Shown here: piece after piece, positions 54,322-64,000 of the stretch
Position numbering within the stretch: position 1 is the stretch's first letter
Layout: each line of letters starts with the position of its first letter
Assembly: GCA_003290165.1 (NCBI GenBank)
Contig: QNQO01000461.1
Coordinates: forward strand, 728,629 to 792,628
From: Berberis thunbergii
Taxonomy: Eukaryota > Streptophyta > Magnoliopsida > Ranunculales > Berberidaceae
DNA length: 64,000 nt
Reading direction: 5' to 3'
Made by a program: the position numbers and the translations under genes
Notes under the pieces: model-generated
Database searches by the model: none
The model's input: only the letters and a program-made list of their open reading frames with translations
What the model was told of the DNA's origin: nothing

Positions 54322-56820
54322 AGGAATCGCAGCGTGCCGATGCGTGACCTACCAAGCACACAGGCGGATCGTAACCGGCCACAACATCATAATATAACAC
54401 ATTCTTGATACGATGAACAAACGAAAATAAAACTACGCTAAATTTTTGAACAAAATAAATATATATTTTTGATTCGCCCCGCCAGAGTCATAGCGACAAA
54501 ACAGTATACAAACATCTAGTTTAACAATATAGTACATCAGAAACACAGAGGAAGCAAAACATACCCGTACAGGGTGGACACAACCCAAAAAGCTCAAAAC
54601 ACGCCTACAACGGAAATCGAGGCCTACGCGCCACGATCAGCAGGAACTCCAACACTGCCTGCACTCCAATAGAAGCACACCCCATGCGGGGTCAGCAAAG
54701 CACAAAGCTAGCTGGTGCGAGCGAACTAAATACAAATAACGGAATAATAAACAAGAAAAAAATTCATGTCACACAACAATGAATAAGCAACAAGTTCTAA
54801 AGTCTAAATCACACCGTGTCTCTAAGGATAATGTTTCTAAGTTCAAACAACAACACAAACATTTCAGATTCAACAATAACTACCAGTTTATTATATGTCG
54901 ATTATTACACGTGATTCAACATGGTAAATATCAAGCAATGGAAATAAAACAATCTCATAATTCCTCCTAGTCTCCTAGGTATAGCAATGAAGTTGAAATC
55001 AGAAATACTGTAAAATCCTGTATAAGTGTCTCATATCGTAGGTATCCGCATACCCTACGAATGTGTCTCACCCAGACACATCCCACAACGTGCACCAGTA
55101 CCACTTCGGGCTTGTTTGTATCCTAATGGGGTGCCATCTGCCAGGATACAAACTCAAACATCCCGAACGACTGGCCTAACACGGCCAACCTAACATAATC
55201 AAAATCAAGCGCGCTGGGAGGGAAAGCGAGTAATCTCCAAAGCACGTCCTCCGGGACCCGTCCTACTGCACTCTATAGTGGCAAGTGCGTGCGGGAGCTC
55301 ACCGCACCTCAGCAAGCTTGCCACATGCAATAGCGTCCACAATGTCAGGTGCGAGTCATCTCCAGCACCATCCAACTCACGATGCGAGCAAGCTCCTAAG
55401 CATCGGCAAACAGGCATTATAGCGGGGTAAAGACACTTATACTACTATCCACATGCACAAATGACAAATCTGTACATAACCAAATGTACAAACGTGCAAT
55501 CATAAACAATTCGGCAATTTTATAAAACCACGACTATGCCAGGGTCCCAACATGACCCAAATCACCACAATAAATTTATTCGAGTAGATTATCATACATG
55601 CTCAAGACTCGAAAATCCACGGTAAAACATGATATGCTATGCAAACTCAACAACGAAGCATACAGGTCTCATGTCATTACACCAAAGCCTAATCACACCG
55701 AATTTACTAATCGATTTCATTCAAGTATCATGCTTTTCTGAAAATCCAATGCATAATTCATTCACACATAACTAACACAATCCTCGAAATATCTGAAAAC
55801 TCCGAATTTCAGATTTGGATTCAATTCCACACAATTGACAGTATAATGTAAAAATTCAATTCAGGATTTCAAATACTTATTTCTTAAATTAACATTATAG
55901 TTCCACTCACCTGGCGGAATGGATTTTTTTCGAAATCCAATTTCTACCGGTCGAAGCTCCAAACACGCAATACCACGAATGCGAGGCCACGAAAATTCTA
56001 AAACTGCAAGGCGGGCTCGAAAATGAGCAAACTAGCCGAAAACTGAAATAAATAAATAAATACAAGCGACGCGTGACTGAAAGGAATACTTACAGCCAAA
56101 AGGAAATCGGCAACCACCCCGCCGAAACCCAAGGTTTGGCGAAAACGCGCCGAAACCCTCCCTACACCGGTCTGATCGCTACCAAACTGCACAACAATCC
56201 ACAAAAGAGTCTAAGGACACTCAGAGTCACGAAAATGAGGCTCACCCACGCACCCAAAGCCCGGTTTCACGCCGAGGAACCCTCCAAACAAACATGCACC
56301 CTGATTTTTTGAAAAAAAAATTTGGGCAACCCAAAAACAGTCTTGCATGTTGGTTCTAAGGGCTCCCAAGGACGCCACCAAGGCCCTAACAGGCTGATCG
56401 GAGCTAAAAAGCCGATCAAACCCCAAACCCAAATGAAAACTGATTTTTTTTTTTTTTGAATAAAAACAACTGAGAAATAAATAGGGAGAAGAGAAAACGA
56501 ACCGAGGAGGAGGAGGAGGTGAGATTGGGCAAGAAAATCCACCCAAAAAAACCGCCAAGAAAATGGAAGAGGCGACGTCGCAGCGCTGCGTCGCTCGCTG
56601 CTACGAACAGAAAAAAAGAAAGAAGGAAAGAAAGAGAAGAAGAAAGGGGGAGGGGAGGGGTCGAGCTGTTTTAAAGGGGTGGGTGGCTATGTGCCCCCAC
56701 CACCTTTGCTGAGTACACCCCGATTTTAAAAACTTTTTTTTTTTTGAAACATGCAGGTCTCACATCATACACACCTTAAAAGAGATCTCGTCCTCGAGAT
56801 CGGACAAAAGCCACGACAAG
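54301..56820 (-). repeat. 5' LTR of the Tekay-like element, with internal tail
   Basis: It is almost identical to 48723-51251. The outer edge carries about 60 bases (from TCATACACACCTTAAAAG to GCCACGACAAG) that correspond to the internal end of pol beside the 3' LTR. A normal 5' LTR would be followed by host DNA there. This suggests recombination with a second tandem copy, followed by deletion. Confidence 0.82.
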
Positions 56821-56933
56821 AGCTTGGAGAATCTATTATGGGAGCTTGGAGAATCTGTTTATGGGAGCTTAAACATGCACCTTAAACATGGACAAGAGGT
56901 CTCACATCATACACACCTTAAACATGCAGTGTC
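56821..56933 (+). other. Patchwork filler DNA at the repair junction
   Basis: The 113 bases are built from short pieces of the two flanks: GGAGCTTGGAGAATCTGTTTATG occurs in host form at 56966-56988; AAACATGCA and GGTCTCACATCATACACACC come from the LTR edge (51179-51210); and GGACAAG occurs at the LTR end. Such mosaics are made by double-strand-break repair with repeated template switching. Confidence 0.82.
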
Positions 56934-57918
56934 GAAAACCCGTATCCCGATCATGCTCTATTATGGGAGCTTGGAGAATCTGTTTATGACGATGAGGAGC
57001 TTGAGGAAGACGTGGTAGACGAAACTGAAGAGTTTGGAGAGCCTGTGTATGACACTGATGAAGAAAAGGACGAAGATTCTGAGTTCGAAGAGGACGATAA
57101 TTCTGAGTTTCAAGAGGATCCCTCGAAGATTGAGTCGGAAGGTGTGGACGATGATGAAGATCAGGAAACTACTGATGGTGTTGGAAATTGGGAAAAGAAG
57201 ATGAGCAAGACAGATAAGCTTATGGACAAAGAGTTCATGAAGGACCCCAGTGAGATAACATGTGGTTCGGTCAATAAGAAGCTCAAGGTCATTGTAGTTG
57301 CAGATGGTTGCAAGGGAACAAGAAGAGTTGAACAGGTTGAATAACTAACTGTCTTAACGATGGTTGCTAAGACTCATGCTCAGAAGCTTGAGATCCTATT
57401 TAATGTTGTATCTGCCCAGCACTACCATCAGCCGCCGCCTCGTCTACCTCCCTCACCCACTCTCTCGTCCCTCCCCTCGTTTTCCTCTCTTTCGTGTAGG
57501 TATTAAAGCCAAACGGAGAATAAGAACAACGAGCAACTTGCGAGACGCAGGATGCGGATCGCTGGAAATGAAGACCGTGAATTTCTGGCGGGATAAAACA
57601 TATTTACAAATTTGTTTGGCTATTTGCACCCCGAACACCTGTTCTTTGTACCAGCACAGTGCACTTGCAGTCCTTCGCGTCGCGTGTTCATGCAGGAATT
57701 GATGGATTTCACCAACACCAGTGTTGTGCCGTCATCCACCATGATTTTCTAGTTCATGCAGTCGTGAATTCAAATTTACCAGCAGAGGTGCAGCAGCTAG
57801 CTGAGTTTTCTGACCTGGTGCCAGAAGATCTTCCTCCTGGACTGCCACCTGAAGCTATTGTGAATTTCGAGAAAACTATTATGAATTTGAGGATGAGTTC
57901 TTTCCAACCCGGGGTGAC
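56934..57918 (+). pseudogene. Array unit D: gag::eIF3c, 5'-truncated
   Basis: It begins in gag at TCGAAAACCCGTATCCCG. A frame from 57012 covers the acidic part and the eIF3c-like segment (about 57071-57419: [28 protein letters not shown]) and stops at TAA after RVEQVE (57342-57344). Its 5' part overlaps in content with unit C, so C and D come from two different units. Confidence 0.82.
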
Positions 57919-58472
57919 TGATGTAGGAATATTTCTAGAGTTTCTAATTTTGGTTCCTAGAGTTCCTAATTTGCTTTAAAAGTTATTTACTAAATAACTT
58001 TGAAAGATCTTTCAATTTAATTAGGAGTATTTTTAATTTCCTTTTAGGATTAGCCTTTACTTTTATTTTAGGAATAAATTACTTGTTATTTTAGTATTTG
58101 ATTCTATTTTTAATTTTAGGAATATGCAGTTTCCTTTTATGATTTACTTTTTTCTTTTAGGTAATATTTCTTTTATATTTTAGGAAGAGATTCTGAACCC
58201 AATTTGGGCCAGATTCTTGGCAGATTATTTATTTTATTAATTATTTTGTTTTTGTATGATTATTGCAAAATTGTCATTTTTTGGTGAAATTCTAATAATG
58301 AATATTAGCTATAAAGTCCGGATTGTGGGTTAATTCAGAGATAGTTTTGGTTCGATTAATTTTATTTGAACGTTAGAGTACTTATGTGTTTTGGGTAATC
58401 TTCTTGTGTTATTCTCTGTCAATTATCTGTTGCTATTAGCCTGCAGAATAATCATTATTCTGCTCGGCGTCA
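57919..58472 (+). repeat. Array LTR D
   Basis: It starts TGATGTAGGAATATTTC and ends CGGCGTCA, followed by GTTGGTATAAGAGC. Confidence 0.88.
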
Positions 58473-58523
58473 GTTGGTATAAGAGCTTCAACATCTTCTT
58501 AGGGTGAGATTTCATCAGTTTTT

Positions 58524-59681
58524 ATGACTGGTGGTCGTGGTCATGGTCATGGTCGTCGCGGGCATGTTTCGAATGAGGAAGCCCCTCACCATGATCGTAA
58601 CATTAAAAACATGATGATCGAAGATTTACAGAGACTAGTTGCAGAGTTAACCCGACGTCTAATGGCGCAGGATTTCGGTAATCGTGATATTGAAGATCAC
58701 GATTCTGGTTTAAGTTTCGAAAACCCGTATCCTGATCATGCTCGATTATGAGAGCATGAAGAATCTGTGTATGACGATGAGGAGCTTGAAGAATACGTGG
58801 TAGACAAAATTGAAGAGTTTGGAGAGCTTGTGTATGACACGATAAAAAAAAGGATGAAGATTCTAAGTTCGAAGAGGTTGAAGATTCTGAGTTCGAGGAG
58901 GATCCCTCGAAGATAGAGTCGGAAGGTGTGGACGATGATGAAGATTAGGAAACTACTGATGATGTTGGAGATTGGGAAAAGATGATGAGCAAGACAGATA
59001 AGCTTATGGACAAAGAGTTCATGAAGGACCTCAGTGAGATAACATGATGATTAGTCAATAAGAAGCTCAAGGTCATTGTAGCTGCAGATGGTTGCAAGGG
59101 AATTGGAAGAGTTGAACAGGTTGAACAACTAACTGTCTCGACGATGGTTGCTAAGGCCCATGCTCAGAAGCTTGAGATCCTATTCAATGTTGTATCTGCC
59201 TAGCACTACCATGAGCCGCCACCTCGTCTACCTCCCTCACCCACTCTCTCGTCCCTCCCCTCGTTTTCCTATCTCTCGTGTAGGTATTGGAGCCAAACGG
59301 AGAATTAGAACAACGAGCAACTTGCGAGACGCAGGATGCGGATCGCTGGAAATGAAGACCGTGAATTTTTGGCGGGAGAAAACAGATTTATAAATCATTT
59401 TTTCTAGTTGCACCCCGAACATCAGTTCTTTGTACCACCACAGTGCACTTGCAGCCCTTCGCGTCGCGTGTTCATGCAGGAATTGATGGATTTCACCTAC
59501 ACCAGTGTTGTGCCGTCATCCACCATGATTTTCTAGTCCATGCAGTCGTGAATTCAAATTTACCAGCAGAGGTGCAGCAGCTAGCTGAGTTTTCTGGCCT
59601 GGTGCCAGAGGATCTTCCTCCTGGACTGCCAACTCAAGCTATTGTGAACTCGAGGATAAGTTCTTTCCAACCCGGGGTGAC
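58524..59681 (+). pseudogene. Array unit E: gag::eIF3c, several stops
   Basis: The gag start MTGGRGHGHGRRGH is open to TGA at 58749. A deletion in the acidic region shifts the frame, and TAG and TGA interrupt the eIF3c-like part (about 58853-59203), including a TAG for the Gln of VSAQ. The tail has a small deletion (PTQAIVNSRISSF). It is not translatable as one product. Confidence 0.82.
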
Positions 59682-60234
59682 TGATGCAGGAATATTTCTA
59701 GAGTTTCTAATTTGTGTTCCTAGAGTTCCTAATTTGCTATCAAAGTTATTTACTAAATAACTTTGAGAGATCTTTCAATTGAATTAGGAGTATTTTTAGT
59801 TTCCTTTTAGGATTAGGCTTTACTTTTATTTTAGAAATAGATTACTTGTTATTTTAGTATTTGATTCTATTTTTAATTTTAGGAAGATGCAGTTTCCTTT
59901 TATGATTTACTTTTTTCTTTTAGGTAATATTCCTTTTATATTTTAGGAAGAGATTCTGAACCCAATTTGAGCCAGATTCTTTTCAGATTATTTCTTTTAT
60001 TAAGTATTTAGTTTTAGTATGATTGTTGTAAATTGCCATTTTTTTGTGAAATTCTAATAATGAGTTTTAGTTATAAAGTCCGGCTTGTGGGCTAATTTAG
60101 AGATAGTTTTGATTCGATTAATTTTAATTGCATGTTAGCGTATTTCTGTGTTTTGGGTAATCTTTTTGTGTTCTTTTCTGTCAATTATCTGTTGCTATTA
60201 GCCTGTAGAATAATCGTTATTCTGCACGGCGTCA
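59682..60234 (+). repeat. Array LTR E
   Basis: 553 bp, TGATGCAGG to GGCGTCA, followed by GTTGGTATAAGTGC. Confidence 0.88.
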
Positions 60235-60285
60235 GTTGGTATAAGTGCTTCAACATCTTCTTGGGGTGAGATTTCGTCAGTTTCT

Positions 60286-61433
60286 ATGACTGGTGGTCGT
60301 GGTCATGGTCATGGTCTTGGTCGTCGCGGGCAGATTTCGAATCAGGAAGCCCCTCACCGTGATCGTAACATTAAAAACATGATGATTGAAGATTTACAGA
60401 GCCTAGTTGCATAGTTAACCCGACGTCTAATGGCGCAGGGTTTCGGTAATCGTGATATTGAAGATCACGAATCTGGTTTCAATTTTGAAAACCCGTATCC
60501 CGATCATGCTCGATTATGGGAGCATGGAGAACCTGTGTATGACGATGAGGAACTTGAGGAAGACGTTGTAGACGAAACTTAAGAGTTTGGAGAGCCTGTG
60601 TATGACATTGATGAAGAAAAGGATGAAGATTCTGAGTTCGAGGAGGATCCCTCGAAGATTGAGTCGGAAGGTGTGGACGATGATGAAGATCTGAAAACTA
60701 CTGATGGTGTTGGAGATTGGGAGAAGATGATGAACAAGACAGATAAGCTTATTGACAAAGAGTTCATGAAGAACATGGGGATCAGCCAATAAGAAGTTCA
60801 AGGTCATTGTAGCTGCAGATGGTTGCAAGGGAACCAGAAGAGTTGAACAGGTTGAACAACTAACTGTCTTGACGATGGTTGCTAAGACTCATGCTCAGAA
60901 GCTTGAGATCCTCTTCAATGTTGTATCTGCCCAGCACTACCATCAGCCGCTACCTCGTCTACCTCCCTCACCCACTCTCTCGTCCCTCCCCTCGTTTTTC
61001 TCTCTCTCGTGTAGGTATTGGAGCTAAACGGAGAATAAGAACAACGAGCTACTTGCGAGACGCAGGATGCGGATCGCTGGAAATGAAGACCGTGAATTTC
61101 TGGTGGGAGAAAACAGATTTACAAATCAGTTTGGCTATTTTCACCCCGAACACCTATTCTTTGTACCACCACAGTGCACTTGCAGCCCTTCGCGTTGCAT
61201 GTTCATGCAGGAATTGATGGATTTCACCTACACCAGTGTTGTGTCGTCATCCACCATGATTTTTCAGTCCCTGCAGACGTGAATTCAAATTTACCAGCAG
61301 AGGTGCAACAACTAGCTGAGTTTTCTGACCTGGTGCCAGAGGATCTTCCTCCTGGACTGCCACCTGAAGCTATTGTGAATTTCGAGAAAACTATTGTGAA
61401 CTCGAGGATGAGTTCTTTCCAACCCGGGGTGAC
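60286..61433 (+). pseudogene. Array unit F: gag::eIF3c, stops and deletion
   Basis: The gag start carries one extra GTCTTG repeat (HGHGLGRRG). TAG occurs at about 60412 and TAA at about 60579. In the eIF3c part (about 60622-60933) the bases encoding DPSEI are deleted (EFMKNMGIS), which causes a frameshift. The unknown segment (open as 61067-61282) and the tail frame 61174-61443 are otherwise well preserved. Confidence 0.82.
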
Positions 61434-61984
61434 TGATGCATGAATATTTCTAGATTTTCTAATTTGGGTTCCTAGAGTTTCTAATTTGCTTTCAAAGTTA
61501 TTTACTAAATAACTTTGAGAGATCATTCCATTTAATTAGGAGTATTTTTAGTTTTCTTTTAGGATTAGGCTTTACTTTTATTTTAGGAATATATTAATTG
61601 TTATTTTAGTATTTGATTCTATTTTTAATTTTAGGAATATGCAGTTTCTTTTTATGATTTACTTTTTTCTTTTAGGTAATATTTCTTTCATATTTTAGGA
61701 AGAGATTCTGAACCCAATTTGGGCCAGATTCTTGGCAGATTATTTTTTTATTAAGTATTTTGTTTTAGTATGATTATTGGAAATTGTAATATTTGGTGAA
61801 ATTCTAATAACGAGTTTTTGCTATAAAGTCCGACTCGTGGGCTAATTTAGAGATAGTTTTGATTCGATTAATTTTAATTGAACGTTAGAGTAATTCTGTG
61901 TTTTGGGCAATCTTCTTGTGTTATTCTCTGTTAATTATCTGTTGTTATTAGCCTGCAGAATAATCGTTATTCTGCCCGGCGTCA
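61434..61984 (+). repeat. Array LTR F
   Basis: 551 bp, starting TGATGCATGAATATTTC and ending GGCGTCA, followed by GTTGGTATAAGAGC. Confidence 0.88.
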
Positions 61985-62035
61985 GTTGGTATAAGAGCTT
62001 GAACATCTTCTTGAGGTGAGATTTTATCAGTTTCT

Positions 62036-63212
62036 ATGATTGGTGGTCGTGGTCATGGTCGTCGCGGGTAGGTTCCGAATGAGGAAGCCCCTCACCGTGA
62101 TCATAAAATTAAAAACATGATGATTGAAGATTTACAGAGGCAAGTTGTAGAGTTAACCCGACGTCTAGTGGCGCAGGATTTCGATAATCGTGATATTGAA
62201 GATCACGATTCTGGTTTCAGTTTTGAAAACCCGTATCCCGATCATTCTCGATTATGGGAGCATGGAGAATAATTGTAAGACGATGAGGAGTTTGAGGAAG
62301 ACGTGGTAGACGAAACTGAAGAGTTTGGAGAGCCTGTGTATGACACTGATGAAGAAAAGGATGAAAATTCTGAGTTCGAAGAGGATGAAGATTCTGAGTT
62401 CGAGGAGGATCCCTCGAAGATTTAGTCGGAAGGTGTGGACGATGGTGATGATCAAGAAACCACTGATGGTGTTGGAGACTGGGAGAAGATGATGAGCAAG
62501 AAAGATAAGCTTATGGTCAAAGAGTTCATGAAGGACCCCAGTGAGATAACATGAGGATCAGTCAATAAGAAGCTCAAGGTCATTGTAGCTGCAGATGGTT
62601 GCAAGGGAACTGGAAGAGTTGAATAGGTTGAACAATTAACTGTCTTGACGATGGTTACTAAGACTCATGCTCAGAAGCTTGAGATCCTCTTCGATCAATG
62701 TTGTATATGCCCAACACTACCATCAGCCGCCACCTCGTCTACCTCCCTCACCCACTCTCTCGTCCCTCCCATCGGTTTCCTCTCTCTCGTGTAGGTATTG
62801 GAGCCAAACGGAGAACAAGAACAACGAGCATTTTTCGAGATGCAGGATGCGGATCACTGGAAATGAAGGCCGTGAATTTCTGGAGGGAGAAAACAGATTT
62901 ACAAATTAGTTTGGCTATTTGCACCCCAAACACCTGTTCTTTGTACACCACAGTGCACTTGCAGCCCTTCGCGTCGCGTGTTCATGTAGGAATTGATGGA
63001 TTTCACCAACACCAGTGTTGTGCCGTCATCCACCATGATTTTCTAGTCCCTGTAGACTTGAAATTAAATTTACTAGCAGAGGTGTAGCAACTAGCTGAGT
63101 TTTCTAACCTGGTGCCAGAGGATCTTCCTCCTGGACTACCACCTGAAGCTATTGTGAATTTCGAGAAAACTATTGTGAACTCGAGGATGAGTTCTTTCCA
63201 ACCCGGGGTGAC
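62036..63212 (+). pseudogene. Array unit G: gag::eIF3c, several stops
   Basis: The gag start is MIGGRGHGRRG followed by TAG; TAA follows GEHGE (about 62270), TAG occurs after SKI and TGA after SEIT. The eIF3c-like part is about 62359-62713. It has one triplet insertion near 62695. It is clearly decayed. Confidence 0.82.
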
Positions 63213-63762
63213 TGGTGCAGGAATGTTTCTAGAGTTTCTAATTTGGGTTCCTAGAGTTCCTAATTTGCTTTCAAAGTTATTTACTAAATAACTTTGAGGG
63301 ATCTTTCAATTTAATATGGAGTATTTTTAGTTTTCTTTTAGGATTAGGCTTTACTTTTATTTTAGGAATAGATTACTTGTTATTTTAGTATTTGATTATA
63401 TTTTTAATTTTAGGAATATGCAGTTTCCTTTTACGATTTACTTTTTTCTTTTAGGTAATATTTCTTTTATATTTTAGGAAGAGATTCTGAACCCAATTTG
63501 GGCCAGACTCTTGGCAGATTTTTTTTTATTAAGTATTTTGTTTTAGTATGATTATTGGAAATTGTCATTTTTTGTGAAATTCTAATAATGAGTTTTAGCT
63601 ATAAAGTACGGCTTGTGGGCTAATTTAGAGATAGTTTTGATTCGATTAATTTTAATTGAACGTTAGAGTATTTCTGTGTTTTGGGTAATCTTCTTGTGTT
63701 CTTCTCTGTCAATTATCTGTTGCTATTAGCCTGCAGAATAATCGTTATTCTGCCCTGCGTCA
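63213..63762 (+). repeat. Array LTR G
   Basis: It starts TGGTGCAGGAATGTTTC and ends TGCGTCA, followed by GTTGGTATAAGTGC. Confidence 0.88.
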
Positions 63763-63813
63763 GTTGGTATAAGTGCTTTAACATCTTCTTGGGGTGAGAT
63801 TTCATCAGTTTCT

Positions 63814-64000
63814 ATGACTGGTGGTCGTGGTCATGGTCATGGTCGTCGCGGGCAGGTTCCGAATGAGGAAGCCCCTCACCGTGATCGTAACATTAAAAAC
63901 ATGATGATTAAAGATTTACAGAGGCAAGTTGCAGAGTTAACCCGACGTCTAATGGTGCCAGGATTTCGGTAATCGTGATATTGAAGATCACGATTCTGGT
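63814..64000 (+). pseudogene. Array unit H: gag start, cut by the window edge
   Basis: MTGGRGHGHGRRGQVPNEEA and MMIKDLQRQVAELTRRLM are readable; one extra base after the Met codon near 63955 shifts the frame. The unit continues beyond the window. Confidence 0.8.

Larger units (their letters stand above)
48723..56820 (-). mobile_element. Tekay/Del-like chromovirus, minus orientation, young, gag and protease deleted
   Basis: Two direct repeats of about 2.5 kb (48723-51251 and 54301-56820) flank a 3.05-kb interior with a minus-strand pol. The 5' LTR is on the right; the primer-binding site TGGTATCAGAGC is read on the minus strand at about 54284-54295. Gag and protease are missing from the interior, so the element depended on others even when whole. 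The LTR copies differ at only a handful of bases plus homopolymer lengths, so the insertion is recent. There is no matching target duplication at its two edges. Confidence 0.88.
43890..64000 (+). repeat. Tandem array of a non-autonomous Ty3/gypsy element sharing LTRs
   Basis: The repeating unit is LTR (about 550 bp) - PBS - gag N-terminus - eIF3c fragment - unknown segment - last residues before reverse transcriptase joined to the C-terminal tail - LTR. LTR starts are at 44107, 45647, 47422, 57919, 59682, 61434 and 63213. Complete periods are 1775, 1763, 1752 and 1779 bases; the first is 1540 because of a deletion. Neighbouring units share a single LTR, so the array cannot be a row of independent insertions. 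It continues past the right edge. Protease, reverse transcriptase, RNase H and integrase are absent from every unit. A Tekay-like element (48723-56820) interrupts it. Confidence 0.92.

Overview
This is a repeat-dominated stretch of a plant nuclear genome, most likely a eudicot; I cannot name the species. The evidence is plant gene families (an SPL transcription-factor exon with a miR156 site, an intronless plant matrix metalloproteinase, an NCED fragment), plant-type chromoviruses and copia elements, and CACTA, hAT, Harbinger-like and possible Mutator-like DNA transposons with readable target-site duplications (TSDs). I found no rRNA, tRNA or CRISPR array.

Layout. 1-2150: last exon and 3' end of an SPL13-like gene. 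2160-3240: decayed copia LTR and gag/protease. 3240-6990: low-complexity and non-coding DNA. 6990-13271: an hAT element (8-bp TSD) that holds a decayed chromovirus. 13548-14117: an hAT MITE. 15138-16193: an intact MMP gene, the best intact host gene here. 16773-35699: a large CACTA element whose right end is lost. It carries a transposase_24-type gene and fragments of ABCB, EFR3-like and ABC1K genes, all on the minus strand. Nested in it are a second complete CACTA (18196-25801, TSD TTT) with plus-strand fragments of a serine carboxypeptidase-like gene, an ARF2-like gene and a type II H+-pyrophosphatase; an hAT (30339-31382) with an ABCC fragment; and an hAT (34419-35290) with a BRWD/PHIP-like WD40 fragment. 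35700-36371: a second copy of the MMP 3' region that reads straight through the CACTA insertion point, so it acts as an internal empty site. 37206-37885: a long-TIR element. 38135-40500: copia remnants in opposed orientations. 40809-41440: two Tourist-like MITEs. About 42040-42463: the 5' part of an NCED gene, truncated. 42582-43890: a truncated hAT with a BED zinc finger.

43890-64000 is a head-to-tail array of a non-autonomous Ty3/gypsy-type element in which each LTR (about 550 bp) is shared by neighbouring copies (repeat period about 1.75-1.78 kb; seven LTRs in the window). The internal region starts with a gag N-terminus, lacks nearly all of pol, and contains in frame a fragment of the translation initiation factor eIF3c. 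One copy (46244-47281) keeps the whole gag::eIF3c fusion open. The array is split by a young Tekay/Del-like chromovirus on the minus strand with about 2.5-kb LTRs (48723-56820). Its right edge has no target duplication and ends in a patchwork of short copied pieces.

The main themes are capture of host gene fragments by four classes of transposon (CACTA, hAT, LTR retroelement, and the nested combinations) and rearrangement after insertion. Identifications rest on motifs and remembered family sequences read by eye; no database search was run.
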